The notes beneath the pieces are model-generated. The model saw nothing but the letters and a program-made list of their open reading frames with translations. It had not been told where the DNA came from and ran no database searches. From Micromonospora sp. WMMA1363 (GTDB taxonomy: Bacteria; Actinomycetota; Actinomycetes; Mycobacteriales; Micromonosporaceae): 64,000 bases of DNA. Shown here piece by piece: positions 17,476-29,098 of this stretch (its first letter is position 1; each line of letters opens with the position of its first letter). The stretch is from assembly GCF_030345795.1 (NCBI RefSeq), contig NZ_JAUALB010000001.1, forward strand, positions 2,103,001 through 2,167,000. Direction: 5' to 3'. The translations under genes were made by a program, and so were the position numbers.

Positions 17476-18957
17476 ATGGCCGAGGAGCGCGCCGGCAGCA
17501 GGCCGGCGGACGGCACCGAGTCGCACGATCCGGACTTTCCGGAGGCGTTCTTGGCGTTCATGCGGCAGGGCTGGCAGGACACACCGTTGCCGATCGGCCC
17601 CCGCCCGGAGGTGCCGAACCACGCCAAGCGCCGGGCCGCGCTCTCGGCAGCCTTCCCCGGCGAGACCCTGGTGATCCCCAGCGGTGGTGAGAAGGTGCGG
17701 GCCAACGACACCGCCTACCGGTTCCGCCCGGGCAGCGACTTCGTGTACCTGACCGGCGATCACGACCCGGACAGCGTGCTGGTGCTACGCCCGAACGGGT
17801 CGAGCCACGACGCCATGCTGTACCTGCGGCCCCGTTCCTCCCGGCTGACCGACGAGTTCTTCCGCAGCCGCCACGGCGAGTTGTGGGTCGGCCGGCGGCA
17901 CACCCTCAGCGAGAAGTCGACCGAGCTGGGCCTGCCCACCGCGGACCTGACCGAACTGGACGCGGTGCTGGCCGACCTCGCGCCGGCGCGCACCAGGGTG
18001 CTGCGCGGCTTCGACGCCCGGGTCGACACGGCGGTGCGCCCCTACGACGGGCCGCGCGAGGAGGGCCAGCCCGCCCGCGACCGAGAGCTGGCCATCGCCA
18101 TCTCGGAGCTGAAGCTGGTCAAGGACGAGTGGGAGATCGCACAGCTCCAGGACGCGATCGACGCGACCGTGCGCGGCTTCGAGGACGTGGCCCGGGCGCT
18201 GCCGGCCGACCGGGGCGTCTCCGAGCGGCTGCTGGAGGGGATCTTCGCCCTGCGGGCTCGGCACGACGGCAACGACGTGGGCTACGGCTCCATCGTCGGC
18301 GCGGGCGAGCACGCCACGATCCTGCACTGGGTACACAACCACGGCACCACCCGCCCCGGTGAGCTGTTGCTGATGGACATGGGCGTGGAGAATCGCCACC
18401 TCTACACGGCCGACGTGACCCGGGTGCTACCGGTGGACGGCCGGTTCACCGCCCTCCAGCGCCAGGTCTACGACGTCGTGTACGCCGCGCAGCAGGCCGG
18501 CATCGAGTTCATCGCGCCCGGCGTGACGTTCAAGGATGTCCACCTCACCTGCATGCGGGTGCTCGCCGAGGGCCTGGCCGACCTGGGTCTGCTGCCGGTG
18601 AGCGTGGACGAGGCGATGGACGAGAAGTCGACCGTCTACCGGCGCTGGACCCTGCACGGCTTCGGCCACATGCTCGGTATTGACGTTCATGACTGTGCGA
18701 ACGCCCGCAAGGAGACATACCGGGACGGCACCCTGGGCGAGGGTTACGTGCTCACCGTCGAGCCGGGCCTGTACTTCCAGCCCGAGGACGAGTTGGTCCC
18801 GACGGAGCTGCGCGGCACCGGAATCCGGATCGAGGACGACATCCTGGTCACCGCGACCGGCGCGGTGAACCTGTCCGCCGGGCTGCCTCGTACCGCCGAG
18901 GCCGTGGAACGTTGGCTGGCCGAGCAGCGCGAGGCCGGCCCCCGACTGCCGGGCTGA
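17476..18957 (+). CDS. pepP: Xaa-Pro aminopeptidase (aminopeptidase P, M24B)
   Basis: Removes an N-terminal residue when proline is second. The 493-aa protein has the AMP_N domain (about residues 45-180) and a pita-bread catalytic domain (about 210-475). All five metal ligands are visible: Asp of LLMDMGVE, Asp of YTADVTR, His of GFGHMLGIDVHD, Glu of TVEPGLYF and Glu of GIRIEDDI. HWVHNHGTT supplies the first active-site His. ATG at 17476 with AAGGGAG 6 nt upstream. The length is normal for actinobacterial members. It starts 130 bp from the divergent asnB and is followed by a hairpin terminator. Confidence 0.92.
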   Translation: MAEERAGSRPADGTESHDPDFPEAFLAFMRQGWQDTPLPIGPRPEVPNHAKRRAALSAAFPGETLVIPSGGEKVRANDTAYRFRPGSDFVYLTGDHDPDSVLVLRPNGSSHDAMLYLRPRSSRLTDEFFRSRHGELWVGRRHTLSEKSTELGLPTADLTELDAVLADLAPARTRVLRGFDARVDTAVRPYDGPREEGQPARDRELAIAISELKLVKDEWEIAQLQDAIDATVRGFEDVARALPADRGVSERLLEGIFALRARHDGNDVGYGSIVGAGEHATILHWVHNHGTTRPGELLLMDMGVENRHLYTADVTRVLPVDGRFTALQRQVYDVVYAAQQAGIEFIAPGVTFKDVHLTCMRVLAEGLADLGLLPVSVDEAMDEKSTVYRRWTLHGFGHMLGIDVHDCANARKETYRDGTLGEGYVLTVEPGLYFQPEDELVPTELRGTGIRIEDDILVTATGAVNLSAGLPRTAEAVERWLAEQREAGPRLPG

Positions 18958-18970
18958 CCGGAACCGGCCC

Positions 18971-19030
18971 AACGGGCCCCTTCACCCGCGCTGCGACCTG
19001 CCGTCTCGGTTCGGGCCAGGGGGCCCGTTT
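18971..19030 (+). terminator. pepP terminator
   Basis: AACGGGCCCC (18971-18980) pairs with GGGGCCCGTT (19020-19029), and a T follows. The loop is long (about 39 nt). It lies 13 nt after the pepP stop. Confidence 0.5.
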
Positions 19031-19096
19031 GCGCAGGCCAGGACGCCATTCGGACGTGGCCGACCCGGACCCGCTCACAGCTCCCGAGGTGGGCGG

Positions 19097-19238
19097 AATG
19101 CGGGCTTTTCTCAGATAAGGCCTCGACGCGAGGATCCTTCCCATACGGTGACCATCAGAGCCTGCAACCGGTTTACCGCTGGCCGCACCACCTTCGGATG
19201 CACCATCGTCCTTGAGCTGGAGAGGGCGGAGCGCTCAG
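19097..19238 (+). repeat. Leader copy A (upstream of decayed 5' end)
   Basis: This segment aligns with 19551-19694. Shared blocks in the same order are AATGnGGGnTTTTCTCAGATA, CATACGGTG, CAACCGnTTT, GGCCGC and GGAGAGGGCnGAG, then an ATG. The distance from the first block to the ATG is 141 nt here and 143 nt in copy B. It is therefore a duplicated promoter/leader. Confidence 0.7.
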
Positions 19239-19364
19239 ATGATCAGCCAACCGGCAATTCCGCCCGATGGGCCGTGGGCACCCGCCAACAGCACGAACGG
19301 GTTGTGGATGGCCACCGGCATGGCCGGGTCGACCGGGCGGAGCGCGCCCAACCATCACCGTTGA
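19239..19364 (+). pseudogene. Remnant of a second beta-helix-protein 5' end
   Basis: The ATG at 19239 stands where the start of the beta-helix gene stands in the downstream copy. The 41-codon frame reads MISQPAIPPDGPWAPANSTN, then GLWMATGMAGSTGRSAPNHHR and stop. The part LWMATGMAGSTG aligns with [12 protein letters not shown] of the signal region of the intact gene (19695). I interpret it as the decayed signal-peptide end of a duplicated gene whose body is lost. It could still be translated as a 41-aa peptide, as its ribosome site GGAGAGGG is kept. About 185 bp of featureless sequence separates it from leader copy B. Confidence 0.55.
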
Positions 19365-19550
19365 CCCCCTGCGGTCGCCCACGCGTGCTTTCCTCCGCCA
19401 GCCAGGCCCCCGACGTCCCCGCGAGCTTTCCTCCGCCGGGAGCACCGTGGGGGGTCCGTCAACTTTCCGTCCACCGACCGGGTCTCGGCACCGATCATGC
19501 CGAGCCGGGCGGGACATCCGCACTCCCGCTGTCCGCACCACCGTGTACCT

Positions 19551-19694
19551 AATGTGGGTTTTTCTCAGATACGCCCGCATAGTGAATAGGTTTCTCATAC
19601 GGTGTTGTTCAGCCGCTACAACCGATTTGTGGCGGAGGCCGCCTCGCCACGGCGAAGCGACCTTGTCGGTACAAGGAGAGGGCAGAGAGTTCCG
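19551..19694 (+). promoter_or_regulatory. Leader copy B of the beta-helix gene
   Basis: Matches leader copy A at 19097-19238 in block order and spacing. It contains the AT-rich GTTTTTCTCAGATA stretch, TAGTGAATAGG, a second TTTCTCATACGGTG stretch, and GGAGAGGGC and GAGAG close to the ATG at 19695. The conserved blocks are candidates for promoter boxes and a regulator site; none can be named. Confidence 0.5.
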
Positions 19695-21947
19695 ATGTCC
19701 AGCAACCTTCGCAGCAACGACGACCCGACCCGCGACAAGAACTCCCCGTTCCGCCGACGCCGGCTCTGGCTCGTCACGGGCGTCGCCGGCCTCACGGGTG
19801 CGGTCAGCCTCGCGGGCGTCGCCTACGCCACCACAGGCGTGACCGGTGCGCACCGGCTGGCCGACGTCAAGTGGTCGACCGCCCAGCTGGTTGACGGCAA
19901 GGACGACAAGGGCAAGGACGACAAGGACCACAAGGGCAAGGACGACAAGGACCACAAGGGCAAGGACGACAAGGACCACAAGGGCAAGGACGACAAGGAC
20001 CACAAGGGCAAGGACTGGGACGACGACGGCCGGGTGCGGGAGGTGCCCTGCGACGACAACAAGTTGATCGAATCTCTCGACTGGGCCAACCGCCACGACG
20101 GCGGCACGCTGAAGTTGTCCAAGGACTGCACCTACGAGCTGGACGAGTTCGACAAGAAGTCGGAGACGGGCACGCCAACGATCAAGGAAAAGATCAAGAT
20201 CGAGGGCAACGGCTCGACGATCAAGCGTGACTCGAAGCACGGCTTCCGGATCTTCCGGGTGGCCGACGGCGGTGACCTGAAGCTGAAGGACCTCGAAATC
20301 AAGAACGGCGCCGCCGGCGACGTCGAGCGGCGCAAGCACGACAAGGACGACGCGCGCGAGTCGTGGGGGTCCCACGGCGACTGGTCCAGGAGCGGCGACG
20401 GCGCTCCGGCCCCGGCGCCCGCCCTGCGGGCAGCCGCCCCGCTACCGGCCGCCCCACCAGCGCCCGCCCCGCTACCGGCCGCCCCGCTACCGGCCGCCCC
20501 GCTACCGGCCGCCGCACCAGCGGTCGCCGCACAGGCCGCCCCGCAGGTAGCCGCCCGACGGGCCGCCGCCCCGCAGGCCGCCGCCCCGCTGGACGCCGCC
20601 CGGGCCGCCGTCCAGCAGGCCGCCCCGCTAAGGGCCGCGGTTGGGGGGGTAGCCGCCCCGGCCGGGAACAACCAGGCGCCGGGCGGCAACGGCTGGCACG
20701 GCGACAACGGCGGCAACGGCTGGCACGGCGACAACGGCGGCAACGGCTGGCACGGCGACAACGGCGGCAACGGCTGGCACGGCGACGACGACGGGCACGG
20801 CTGGGACGGCAAGGACGACCGGGAGCACAAGGGCGACGGCGGTGGTCTGCTGGTCGAACGGGGCGGCAGCGCAACCCTCGTGAACACCACGTGGTTCCTC
20901 AACAGCGCCGAGAACAACGGCGGCGCGGTCGCCAACTTCGGCCGGCTCGACGTCGAGAGCAGCACGTTCGACAACAACCACGCCGGCAGCGACGGCGGCG
21001 CCATCTTCAATGCCGGTGTCCTCGATGTCTCGGGATCCCACGACGGCAAGGGCGGCGAATCCCGCATCACCAACAACACCGCCGGCAAGAACGGCGGCGG
21101 CGTGGCCAACGGCCACGGCGACAGGGACAAGAAGAAGGACGACTGGGACGACAAAAAGAACGACTGGGACAAGGAGTACGACTCGCGCGACAGCCGCCAC
21201 GAGCGCCACGACAAGGGCAACCGGGCCGGCACCGTCGATATCGAGAAGACCACCATCGAGGGCAACGCCGCCAAGAAGAACGGCGGTGGCCTGTTCAGCA
21301 ACGACGGCTTCGTCGAGGTCAGGTGGACCTACGTCAAGGACAACACCGCCGGCGAGCACGGCGGCGGCATCTACGCCGTCGACACCGTCCTGACGGTGAA
21401 GGACAGCCACATCAAGAAGAACAAGGCCCACAAGGACGGCGGCGGCATCTACAACGTCGACGGCTACAAGGGCGACAAGAAGGAGCGCGACGCCGCCTGG
21501 TCCAACGGTGGGTACGACCACGAGGACAAGCGCGCCACGGCCACCGTGTCCGACAGCGAGATCCTCGAGAACAGCGCCGGTCGCTTCGGTGGTGGCGTCT
21601 TCAACGGCGAGCCCATCGAAGAGCACAACGGCGAGCCGGCCGCGAGCAACTGGTCCAAGGACAAGAACAACGGCGACGACTTCGGAGCCTCCCTGGTCCT
21701 GCGGCACAGCAAGGTCAAGGAGAACTTCGCCGGCAAGAACGGCGGCGGCATCTACAACAACGAAGGCAAGGTCACCCTGACCAAGACGAAGGTCACGAAG
21801 AACAAGGCCGACAACGGCGACACACACAACATGATCGCCGGTGGTGTCTTCAACAACGATGGCAAGGTCAAGTTCGACGAGGACTCCACCATCACCGACA
21901 ACGACCCCACCAACTGCGCCAAGACCGTCGACGAATGCTACAACTGA
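19695..21947 (+). CDS. Secreted right-handed beta-helix protein with repeat linkers
   Basis: A 750-aa exported protein, not assigned to a characterised family. Residues 20-47 ([20 protein letters not shown] then AGVAYATT) form a basic-hydrophobic signal. Residues 66-105 are four GKDDKDHK octamers, a highly charged linker. A first beta-strand-rich part follows ([14 protein letters not shown]...[12 protein letters not shown]). Residues about 235-325 are an Ala/Pro low-complexity linker, then GGNGWHGDN repeats. The C-terminal 370 residues form a Pmp-like parallel beta-helix whose turns carry [41 protein letters not shown] and KNGGGIYN. This resembles surface or carbohydrate-active beta-helix proteins. 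Loops between rungs are Lys/Asp/His-rich. ATG 19695 is chosen over the upstream ATG at 19602 because of the paralogous remnant. Confidence 0.72.
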   Translation: MSSNLRSNDDPTRDKNSPFRRRRLWLVTGVAGLTGAVSLAGVAYATTGVTGAHRLADVKWSTAQLVDGKDDKGKDDKDHKGKDDKDHKGKDDKDHKGKDDKDHKGKDWDDDGRVREVPCDDNKLIESLDWANRHDGGTLKLSKDCTYELDEFDKKSETGTPTIKEKIKIEGNGSTIKRDSKHGFRIFRVADGGDLKLKDLEIKNGAAGDVERRKHDKDDARESWGSHGDWSRSGDGAPAPAPALRAAAPLPAAPPAPAPLPAAPLPAAPLPAAAPAVAAQAAPQVAARRAAAPQAAAPLDAARAAVQQAAPLRAAVGGVAAPAGNNQAPGGNGWHGDNGGNGWHGDNGGNGWHGDNGGNGWHGDDDGHGWDGKDDREHKGDGGGLLVERGGSATLVNTTWFLNSAENNGGAVANFGRLDVESSTFDNNHAGSDGGAIFNAGVLDVSGSHDGKGGESRITNNTAGKNGGGVANGHGDRDKKKDDWDDKKNDWDKEYDSRDSRHERHDKGNRAGTVDIEKTTIEGNAAKKNGGGLFSNDGFVEVRWTYVKDNTAGEHGGGIYAVDTVLTVKDSHIKKNKAHKDGGGIYNVDGYKGDKKERDAAWSNGGYDHEDKRATATVSDSEILENSAGRFGGGVFNGEPIEEHNGEPAASNWSKDKNNGDDFGASLVLRHSKVKENFAGKNGGGIYNNEGKVTLTKTKVTKNKADNGDTHNMIAGGVFNNDGKVKFDEDSTITDNDPTNCAKTVDECYN

Positions 21948-21988
21948 GCCCCTGCTAAGGGTTCTGGGAGACAGCCAGACGGAAAGGT

Positions 21989-22021
21989 CGGCCCCCTGCC
22001 ATCTCCGGTGGCAGGGGGCCG
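21989..22021 (+). terminator. Beta-helix gene terminator
   Basis: CGGCCCCCTGCCA (21989-22001) pairs perfectly with TGGCAGGGGGCCG (22009-22021) around a 7-nt loop, 42 nt after the stop. A 13-bp GC stem without a T-run. Confidence 0.75.
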
Positions 22022-22173
22022 CATCCTGTGCACCGACGCTGGACGAAGACGACCACGCTGCGGGCCATGGCGAAGGGCAGATCGGGCCGCGGCAGCGCGG
22101 AGACCGTGCCGCCCGGCGGGCCGCGGCGTCGCCGCGGCCCGGCCGGCATCGACGGTTGGAGCCGGCCCGAAGC

Positions 22174-22881
22174 TCAACACGGCGGGGTGTGCACCTCGAT
22201 CTCCGTCCCCAGCCGCGCCCCACCGGCGAGGCCGAGGTCGTCGCCGCTCCAGAATCGGCCTGGGTCGTACCAGCTCGGACGCCGGCCGGACGGCAGCAAG
22301 CCCATGGCCTCGTAGGTGACCGCGACGACCTCCGCGCAGTACGCCGTCTCCAGTCGATGCTCCGACACGCCGTCGCCCGCCCCATCGGTCGAGAAGCCCA
22401 CCCGGGCGGCCGGTCCCCGTCGGCCCGGGGCCGGCAGCCGCACCGCCGGCAGCCGCACCGCCGGGAGCCGGCCCCGCAGCCACCGCCACGCGAGTTGGGT
22501 GGTGGACGGGAAGGGGGTGCCGTCGAGGCGCGCGATCGTGCGCAGCACCGCCTTCTCCATCTCCGCGTCGGCCGGCGGGTCCAGCTGGCGCAGCCAGGCC
22601 CGCTGTCCGTACCGGTTGGCCCAGACGCGGACCGCGTCCCGCAGGTCGTGCAGTTGCACGCCGCGCTGGTGCGTGCCCGACCACAGGTCCGGCAGCGAAC
22701 GGCCGAGTTCGGCATGCCACATCAGGGGCGGCAAATCGTCCAGGACCACGGCCATGCCGACGTGGTTCACCGGGCTGTTGGTGGTGAACCGGATGGCTCG
22801 GTCCGGCGCGCTTCGGCCGCGGAACACCCACACGTCGCCCGTGCGGGTCAGGGTCACGGCCTCGTCCAGGCTCAGACTCAT
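22174..22881 (-). CDS. Putative permuted papain-fold (NlpC/P60-like) hydrolase
   Basis: A 235-aa protein of uncertain identity. Two elements resemble the permuted NlpC/P60 (YiiX/YaeF-like) thiol hydrolases: an N-terminal His motif, NSPVNHVGMAVVL (about residues 35-47), and a C-terminal Cys motif, TAYCAEVVAVTYEAMGLL (about 180-197). In that fold the His comes first and the Cys last. Such enzymes cleave amide or thioester bonds. No signal peptide is seen, so a cytosolic role is likely. An Arg/Pro repeat (RLPAVRLPAVRLP, about 144-156), coded by a 15-nt repeat, sits before the Cys motif. ATG 22881 is adopted; an in-frame GTG at 22899 is possible. Confidence 0.5.
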   Translation of the reverse strand: MSLSLDEAVTLTRTGDVWVFRGRSAPDRAIRFTTNSPVNHVGMAVVLDDLPPLMWHAELGRSLPDLWSGTHQRGVQLHDLRDAVRVWANRYGQRAWLRQLDPPADAEMEKAVLRTIARLDGTPFPSTTQLAWRWLRGRLPAVRLPAVRLPAPGRRGPAARVGFSTDGAGDGVSEHRLETAYCAEVVAVTYEAMGLLPSGRRPSWYDPGRFWSGDDLGLAGGARLGTEIEVHTPPC

Positions 22882-22968
22882 GCCGGCGCTCCGCTCCACG
22901 CCGCGCCGGCAGGCGACACCCCGGGACCGTGCCGGCGATCAACCTGCCCACGCCCGCTCATAACCGCC

Positions 22969-22974
22969 TATCCT
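22969..22974 (+). promoter_or_regulatory. Leaderless -10 box (60-aa membrane protein)
   Basis: TATCCT ends 6 nt before the ATG at 22981, so the transcript should begin at the start codon. No Shine-Dalgarno is present, which agrees. Confidence 0.55.
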
Positions 22975-22980
22975 AGGCCG

Positions 22981-23163
22981 ATGCGGCGACGGACACGATG
23001 GTGGAAGGTGCTCGGGCTGGCCGGCCTGGCCGGCGTGGCGGCATCCGGTGTGGTCATCGCCCGGGCGGAACGGCGGCGGCGGGCGTACACCCCGGACGAG
23101 ATCCGCGCCCGGCTGCGTGACCGGCACGCGGAGGCCACGGCCACGGCCGCCGACCGGTTTTGA
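22981..23163 (+). CDS. Small single-pass membrane protein, unknown function
   Basis: A 60-aa protein: a basic start (MRRRTRWWK), one hydrophobic segment (residues 10-27, VLGLAGLAGVAASGVVIA), then a charged cytosolic tail (RRRRAYTPDEIRARLRDRH). The basic N-terminus, helix and Arg-rich tail give no certain topology. I recall similar short actinobacterial proteins with the YTPDEIRARL tail, but the function is not known. It is convergent with the VOC gene, which ends 23 bp downstream. Confidence 0.65.
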   Translation: MRRRTRWWKVLGLAGLAGVAASGVVIARAERRRRAYTPDEIRARLRDRHAEATATAADRF

Positions 23164-23186
23164 GTCGCACCGGGTTGCCGGGCCGG

Positions 23187-23543
23187 TCAGTTGGCCGACG
23201 CCAGGAACTCCAGCCGGTTGCCGTGCACGTCCCGCGTGTGGAAGCGGCGCATCCCGGGCAGCTGGTCGTCTCCCCAGGTCACCGGGTATCCGGCGACACT
23301 CAGCCGCCCGGCGAGGGCCTCCAGGTCGGGCCAGACCAGGGCCGGGTGCGCCTTGCGGGCCGGGAGGAAGTCGTCCTCGACGCCCAAGTGCAGTTCCACG
23401 CCGTACCCGACGAACCAGCACCCGCCGCGGGCGGCGAGCGCCGGCGGTTTCGGTCTCTCGGCGAGGCCGAGGATCCCGACGTAGAAGGCCCGGGACGCGT
23501 CCTCGGAGCCGCGCGGACAGGCCGGCTGCACATGATGGATCAT
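23187..23543 (-). CDS. VOC-family (glyoxalase/bleomycin-resistance fold) protein
   Basis: A 118-aa vicinal-oxygen-chelate protein. The start IHHVQPACPRGSEDASRAFY and the end RRFHTRDVHGNRLEFL give the two half-modules. The probable metal ligands are His3 or His4 (MIHHVQ), His53 in VELHLGV and the Glu of RLEFL, so it may be an active metalloenzyme. Family members act as lyases, dioxygenases or antibiotic-binding proteins; no choice can be made here. ATG 23543 has GAGGAGG upstream, which fixes the start. It is divergent from acnA, with the AcnR-like site between them. Confidence 0.75.
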   Translation of the reverse strand: MIHHVQPACPRGSEDASRAFYVGILGLAERPKPPALAARGGCWFVGYGVELHLGVEDDFLPARKAHPALVWPDLEALAGRLSVAGYPVTWGDDQLPGMRRFHTRDVHGNRLEFLASAN

Positions 23544-23589
23544 GAACACCTCCTCGTTCCGAACGATGGCACGAGGTTGCACGGATAGC

Positions 23590-23612
23590 AAGACGGACGT
23601 ACGGTTTTGTTC
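23590..23612 (+). promoter_or_regulatory. Putative AcnR operator and acnA -35 box
   Basis: AAGACGGACGTACGGTTT (23590-23607) differs at two positions from AAGCCGTACGTACGGTTT before acnR. A plausible promoter, TTGTTC (23607-23612), 16 nt, TAAGTG (23629-23634), begins at the right edge of the site, so bound repressor would block polymerase. AcnR of Corynebacterium glutamicum is known to bind a GTAC-containing inverted repeat before acn. Assignment here is inference from the shared sequence. Confidence 0.6.
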
Positions 23613-23715
23613 GACATCCGGCCGCGGGTAAGTGTCGCCTAAGCACGGCACAGCCCCAGCCGGTGCGACAGACTGCTCAGGACTACTCACAGTCGCTGGT
23701 GTGAAGGAGTACGAC

Positions 23716-26555
<2,840 letters not shown>

Positions 26556-26567
26556 GGTACCACCCCG

Positions 26568-26601
26568 TGGGGCCCCTTCCCGTTGCCGGGAAGGGGCCCC
26601 A
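26568..26601 (+). terminator. acnA terminator
   Basis: TGGGGCCCCTTCCCG (26568-26582) pairs perfectly with CGGGAAGGGGCCCCA (26587-26601) around the tetraloop TTGC. A 15-bp stem starting 12 nt after the acnA stop. Confidence 0.88.
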
Positions 26602-26727
26602 CGCGTCAGCTTGGCCGCACGCGGTAGCCCGGCACACCCGCCGGCCCACCGACCTGGCTCGGCCACGCCGGCGCCCGTCGCAGGTGAACCCGGGCGCTTC
26701 CGCGCGCCCTGTGCCAGGCTCGTGGTC

Positions 26728-26976
26728 ATGGACGACACGAGCATCCTGAGGCGGATCTCCGAGCTGGTCGACGAGGAGCGCCGGCTCCGCGCCGACGCCC
26801 AGACCAACGAGGTGGGCACCAACGAGGAGGCCCGCGACCGCCTGCGCGAGCTGGAAGAGTCCCTGGACCAGTGCTGGGACCTGCTGCGCCGCCGGCGCGC
26901 CGCGCGGGCGACGCACGGCGACCCCGACGCGCAGGGCGCACGCCCGACACCGGAGGTCGAGCGCTACCTGCAGTGA
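26728..26976 (+). CDS. DUF2630 family protein
   Basis: An 82-aa, mostly helical cytosolic protein. ILRRISELVDEERRLR, then ARDRLRELEESLDQCWDLLRRRRA, is the DUF2630 signature common in actinobacteria; the helices probably form a coiled coil. Function unknown. The ATG at 26728 has no ribosome site but a CAGGCT hexamer 7 nt upstream (26715-26720), a weak leaderless -10. It follows the strong acnA terminator, so it is transcribed independently. Confidence 0.75.
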   Translation: MDDTSILRRISELVDEERRLRADAQTNEVGTNEEARDRLRELEESLDQCWDLLRRRRAARATHGDPDAQGARPTPEVERYLQ

Positions 26977-27064
26977 GCGGCCGGCAGCTCAGCGGCCGAC
27001 GCCGCCCTCGTGGGCGGCGCCGGCGCGCGGTTCCGGACGGCCCGTCAGTCAACACCCGTCGCGG

Positions 27065-28000
27065 TCAGCACAGGCCCGCCTCCCGCAGCAGCAGCTCGGT
27101 CAGGGCCGTCGGATCGGCCTGCGCCGCCGGCAGCCCGCGCGCGACGAACCAGGTGGCGACCACCCGTACGTCCCGGGCCAGGAACTCCGGCCCCTGCGGG
27201 TTGGCGACCAGGTCGACGATCTGGGGCAGGTCGATGAGCACCAGCCGCCCCGCGTGCACCAGCAGGTTGTACGGCGAGAGGTCACCGTGCGTCTGCCCGG
27301 CTCGGGCAAGTACGAGCAGCGCATCGATGAGCTGCTCCCACAGGTCGAGCAGCTCGCCGCGCTCCGGCCGGAGCTGGGCCAGCCGCGGCGCGGCGCGGCC
27401 GTCCTCGGCGTCGCCGAGGAACTCCAGCATGAGTTCGGTGCCGCGCAGCTGCACCGGATACGGCACCGCGATCGTGCCGTACCGGGCGCCGATCTCCCAG
27501 AGCCGGCTCAGCGCGGCGAACTCGGCCGCCGCCCACTGCCCGGCGATCATCTGGCGGCCGAACGCGGTCCGCCCGGCCATCGCCCGCATCTCCCGGGACC
27601 GGCGCACGCGGCGTCCCTCCAGATAGCCGGCGTCCCGGTGGAACAGCCGGTGGTCGGCGTCCCGATACCGCTTGGCCGCGAGCAGGCAGGACCGGTCGGT
27701 ACCGGGCACCGCCCGCCGGACCAGGTGAACGTCGGCCTCCTTGCCGGTCTTGAGCACCCCCAGCTCGGTGTCCTTGGCGGCCAGCTCGGTGACCAGCCAG
27801 TCCGGGTGCGGCTCGGGGCCGTGGACGGCGTCGTCCCAGGAGGACCAGTGCTCTCCCGTTTCCAGGTCTGGCTCGGCGTCGGGGTCGGCGAGCAGCGGCT
27901 CGGTGGACCGGCCGCGCTTCAGGAGGAGTGGTTCGTCGTCGTCGAAGCGGCGCCTGCCGCGGCTGCGGCGCTCGGGCGCCGGAAAATCGTGATCGCGCAC
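27065..28000 (-). CDS. RIO-type atypical protein kinase
   Basis: A kinase-like protein of 311 aa from the GTG at 28000. The ATP-binding loop is VLKTGKEADVHLV with the Lys of LLAAKRYR. The catalytic loop THGDLSPYNLLV has the RIO form HxDLSxYN, and the metal-binding Asp is in LIDLPQIVD. Residues 1-80 are acidic and disordered. RIO kinases in archaea and eukaryotes act in small-subunit ribosome maturation; the bacterial role is not known. The start is uncertain: the frame stays open further upstream, and GTG 28000 (VRDHDFPAPE) is chosen because the sequence before it loses protein-like character. It is a single gene, convergent with the DUF2630 gene. Confidence 0.75.
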   Translation of the reverse strand: MRDHDFPAPERRSRGRRRFDDDEPLLLKRGRSTEPLLADPDAEPDLETGEHWSSWDDAVHGPEPHPDWLVTELAAKDTELGVLKTGKEADVHLVRRAVPGTDRSCLLAAKRYRDADHRLFHRDAGYLEGRRVRRSREMRAMAGRTAFGRQMIAGQWAAAEFAALSRLWEIGARYGTIAVPYPVQLRGTELMLEFLGDAEDGRAAPRLAQLRPERGELLDLWEQLIDALLVLARAGQTHGDLSPYNLLVHAGRLVLIDLPQIVDLVANPQGPEFLARDVRVVATWFVARGLPAAQADPTALTELLLREAGLC

Positions 28001-28197
28001 TGCGGTGAAGATCCCTTGGTCGAGGTTACTGAAGGCGGCTGGAAGCGACCTGCGAGGACAGCCATGACGCGACCCCTCTCCTCGACCGGGCGTCCGCCCG
28101 GGTGCACGATGCGGGACCATGGTCTCCGGGGGCGCCCAGCGGCGCAACCGCATTAGCCCGAGGGGCCGGCTCGAGGCCCCGGCCGGGCCACCGCGGG

Positions 28198-28842
28198 TCA
28201 GGCGCCGAGGACGGTGGCGACGGCGGCGATCAGGCCGTCGACGGTGTAGGTGGGGGTGAACCGGGGGTCCGCCCAGGGCCGTCCCCGGTGCAGCCACACG
28301 CTCGGCAGGCCGATCGCCGCCGCACCACCGATGTCCGCCTCCGGGCCGTCGCCGACCACCCAGGCTCCGGACAGGGGCATCCGGACCCGCTGGGCGGCCA
28401 GCGCGAAGATCCGTGGGTTCGGCTTGCTCACGCCGGCCTCTTCGGAGATGACCCAGTCAGCGATGTACCGGTCCAGCCCGGTTCGCCGGATCTTGGCGTC
28501 CTGCTGCCGTACCGCACCGTTGGTCACCACCACCGGCAGCCAGCCGGCGTCGTCGGCGATCCGCAGCGCGCACGCCACGAGCGGATCCAGGCGGGTGTAC
28601 GCCACCATCACGTCGTGCAGTTCGTCGACCAGCTCGATGGAGGGGGTCCGCAGCACATACCGGTCGCGGATCGCGTCGGCCACGTCCCACCGGTCGGTGA
28701 GCCCGTCGGCGTCGATGGCGAGCAGCCAGTCGATGTCGGTGGCCGGCGCGCCGATGTTGGCCAGGAAGCGCTCACCCCAGGCGCGGAACGGACCCTCCCT
28801 GTCGAGCAGGGTGTTGTCCAGATCGAGCAGGAGCAGCGGCAC
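28198..28842 (-). CDS. HAD-family hydrolase, YjjG/nucleotidase-like
   Basis: A 214-aa HAD phosphatase with an alpha-helical C1 cap. Motif I is LLLDLDNTLLDREG (nucleophile Asp7, Asp9), motif II is VVTNGAVRQQD, motif III is the Lys in EEAGVSKPNPRIF, and motif IV is VVGDGPEADIGGA. The EEAGVSKPNP segment is typical of YjjG/YfnB-type nucleotidases and 2-haloacid-type members; the substrate is not certain. GTG start at 28842, a few residues before motif I. It lies 198 bp upstream of the RIO kinase on the same strand. Confidence 0.8.
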   Translation of the reverse strand: MPLLLLDLDNTLLDREGPFRAWGERFLANIGAPATDIDWLLAIDADGLTDRWDVADAIRDRYVLRTPSIELVDELHDVMVAYTRLDPLVACALRIADDAGWLPVVVTNGAVRQQDAKIRRTGLDRYIADWVISEEAGVSKPNPRIFALAAQRVRMPLSGAWVVGDGPEADIGGAAAIGLPSVWLHRGRPWADPRFTPTYTVDGLIAAVATVLGA

Positions 28843-29098
28843 TTGGGAACCCTACGGGACCGGCGTCTCCGCCGACAGGGCCTGACGGCCCGTCACTGAC
28901 CACCAGTCGGCAACGAGCGGGTGAGTCCCTGGTCGGCGAGTTGGTCGAGCAGCGTGGAGCGTACCGGCCACGGCACGGACCGGCTCGGACCGCACCACAG
29001 CGTCGGCCGACGGTGCGGTGGGGACGCGGGCACGGTGCGCCCTTCGCCGAGGCGGCCCCAGGCGCGAATCCTGTCTGGAGGACCGACGGTGAGCAGCC

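Noticed and set aside
20401..20690. Possible compensated double frameshift in the beta-helix gene (Ala/Pro segment)
   Set aside because: The other plus frames give Arg/Pro runs or a stop, and both flanks are in the present frame, so an in-frame low-complexity linker is the simpler reading.
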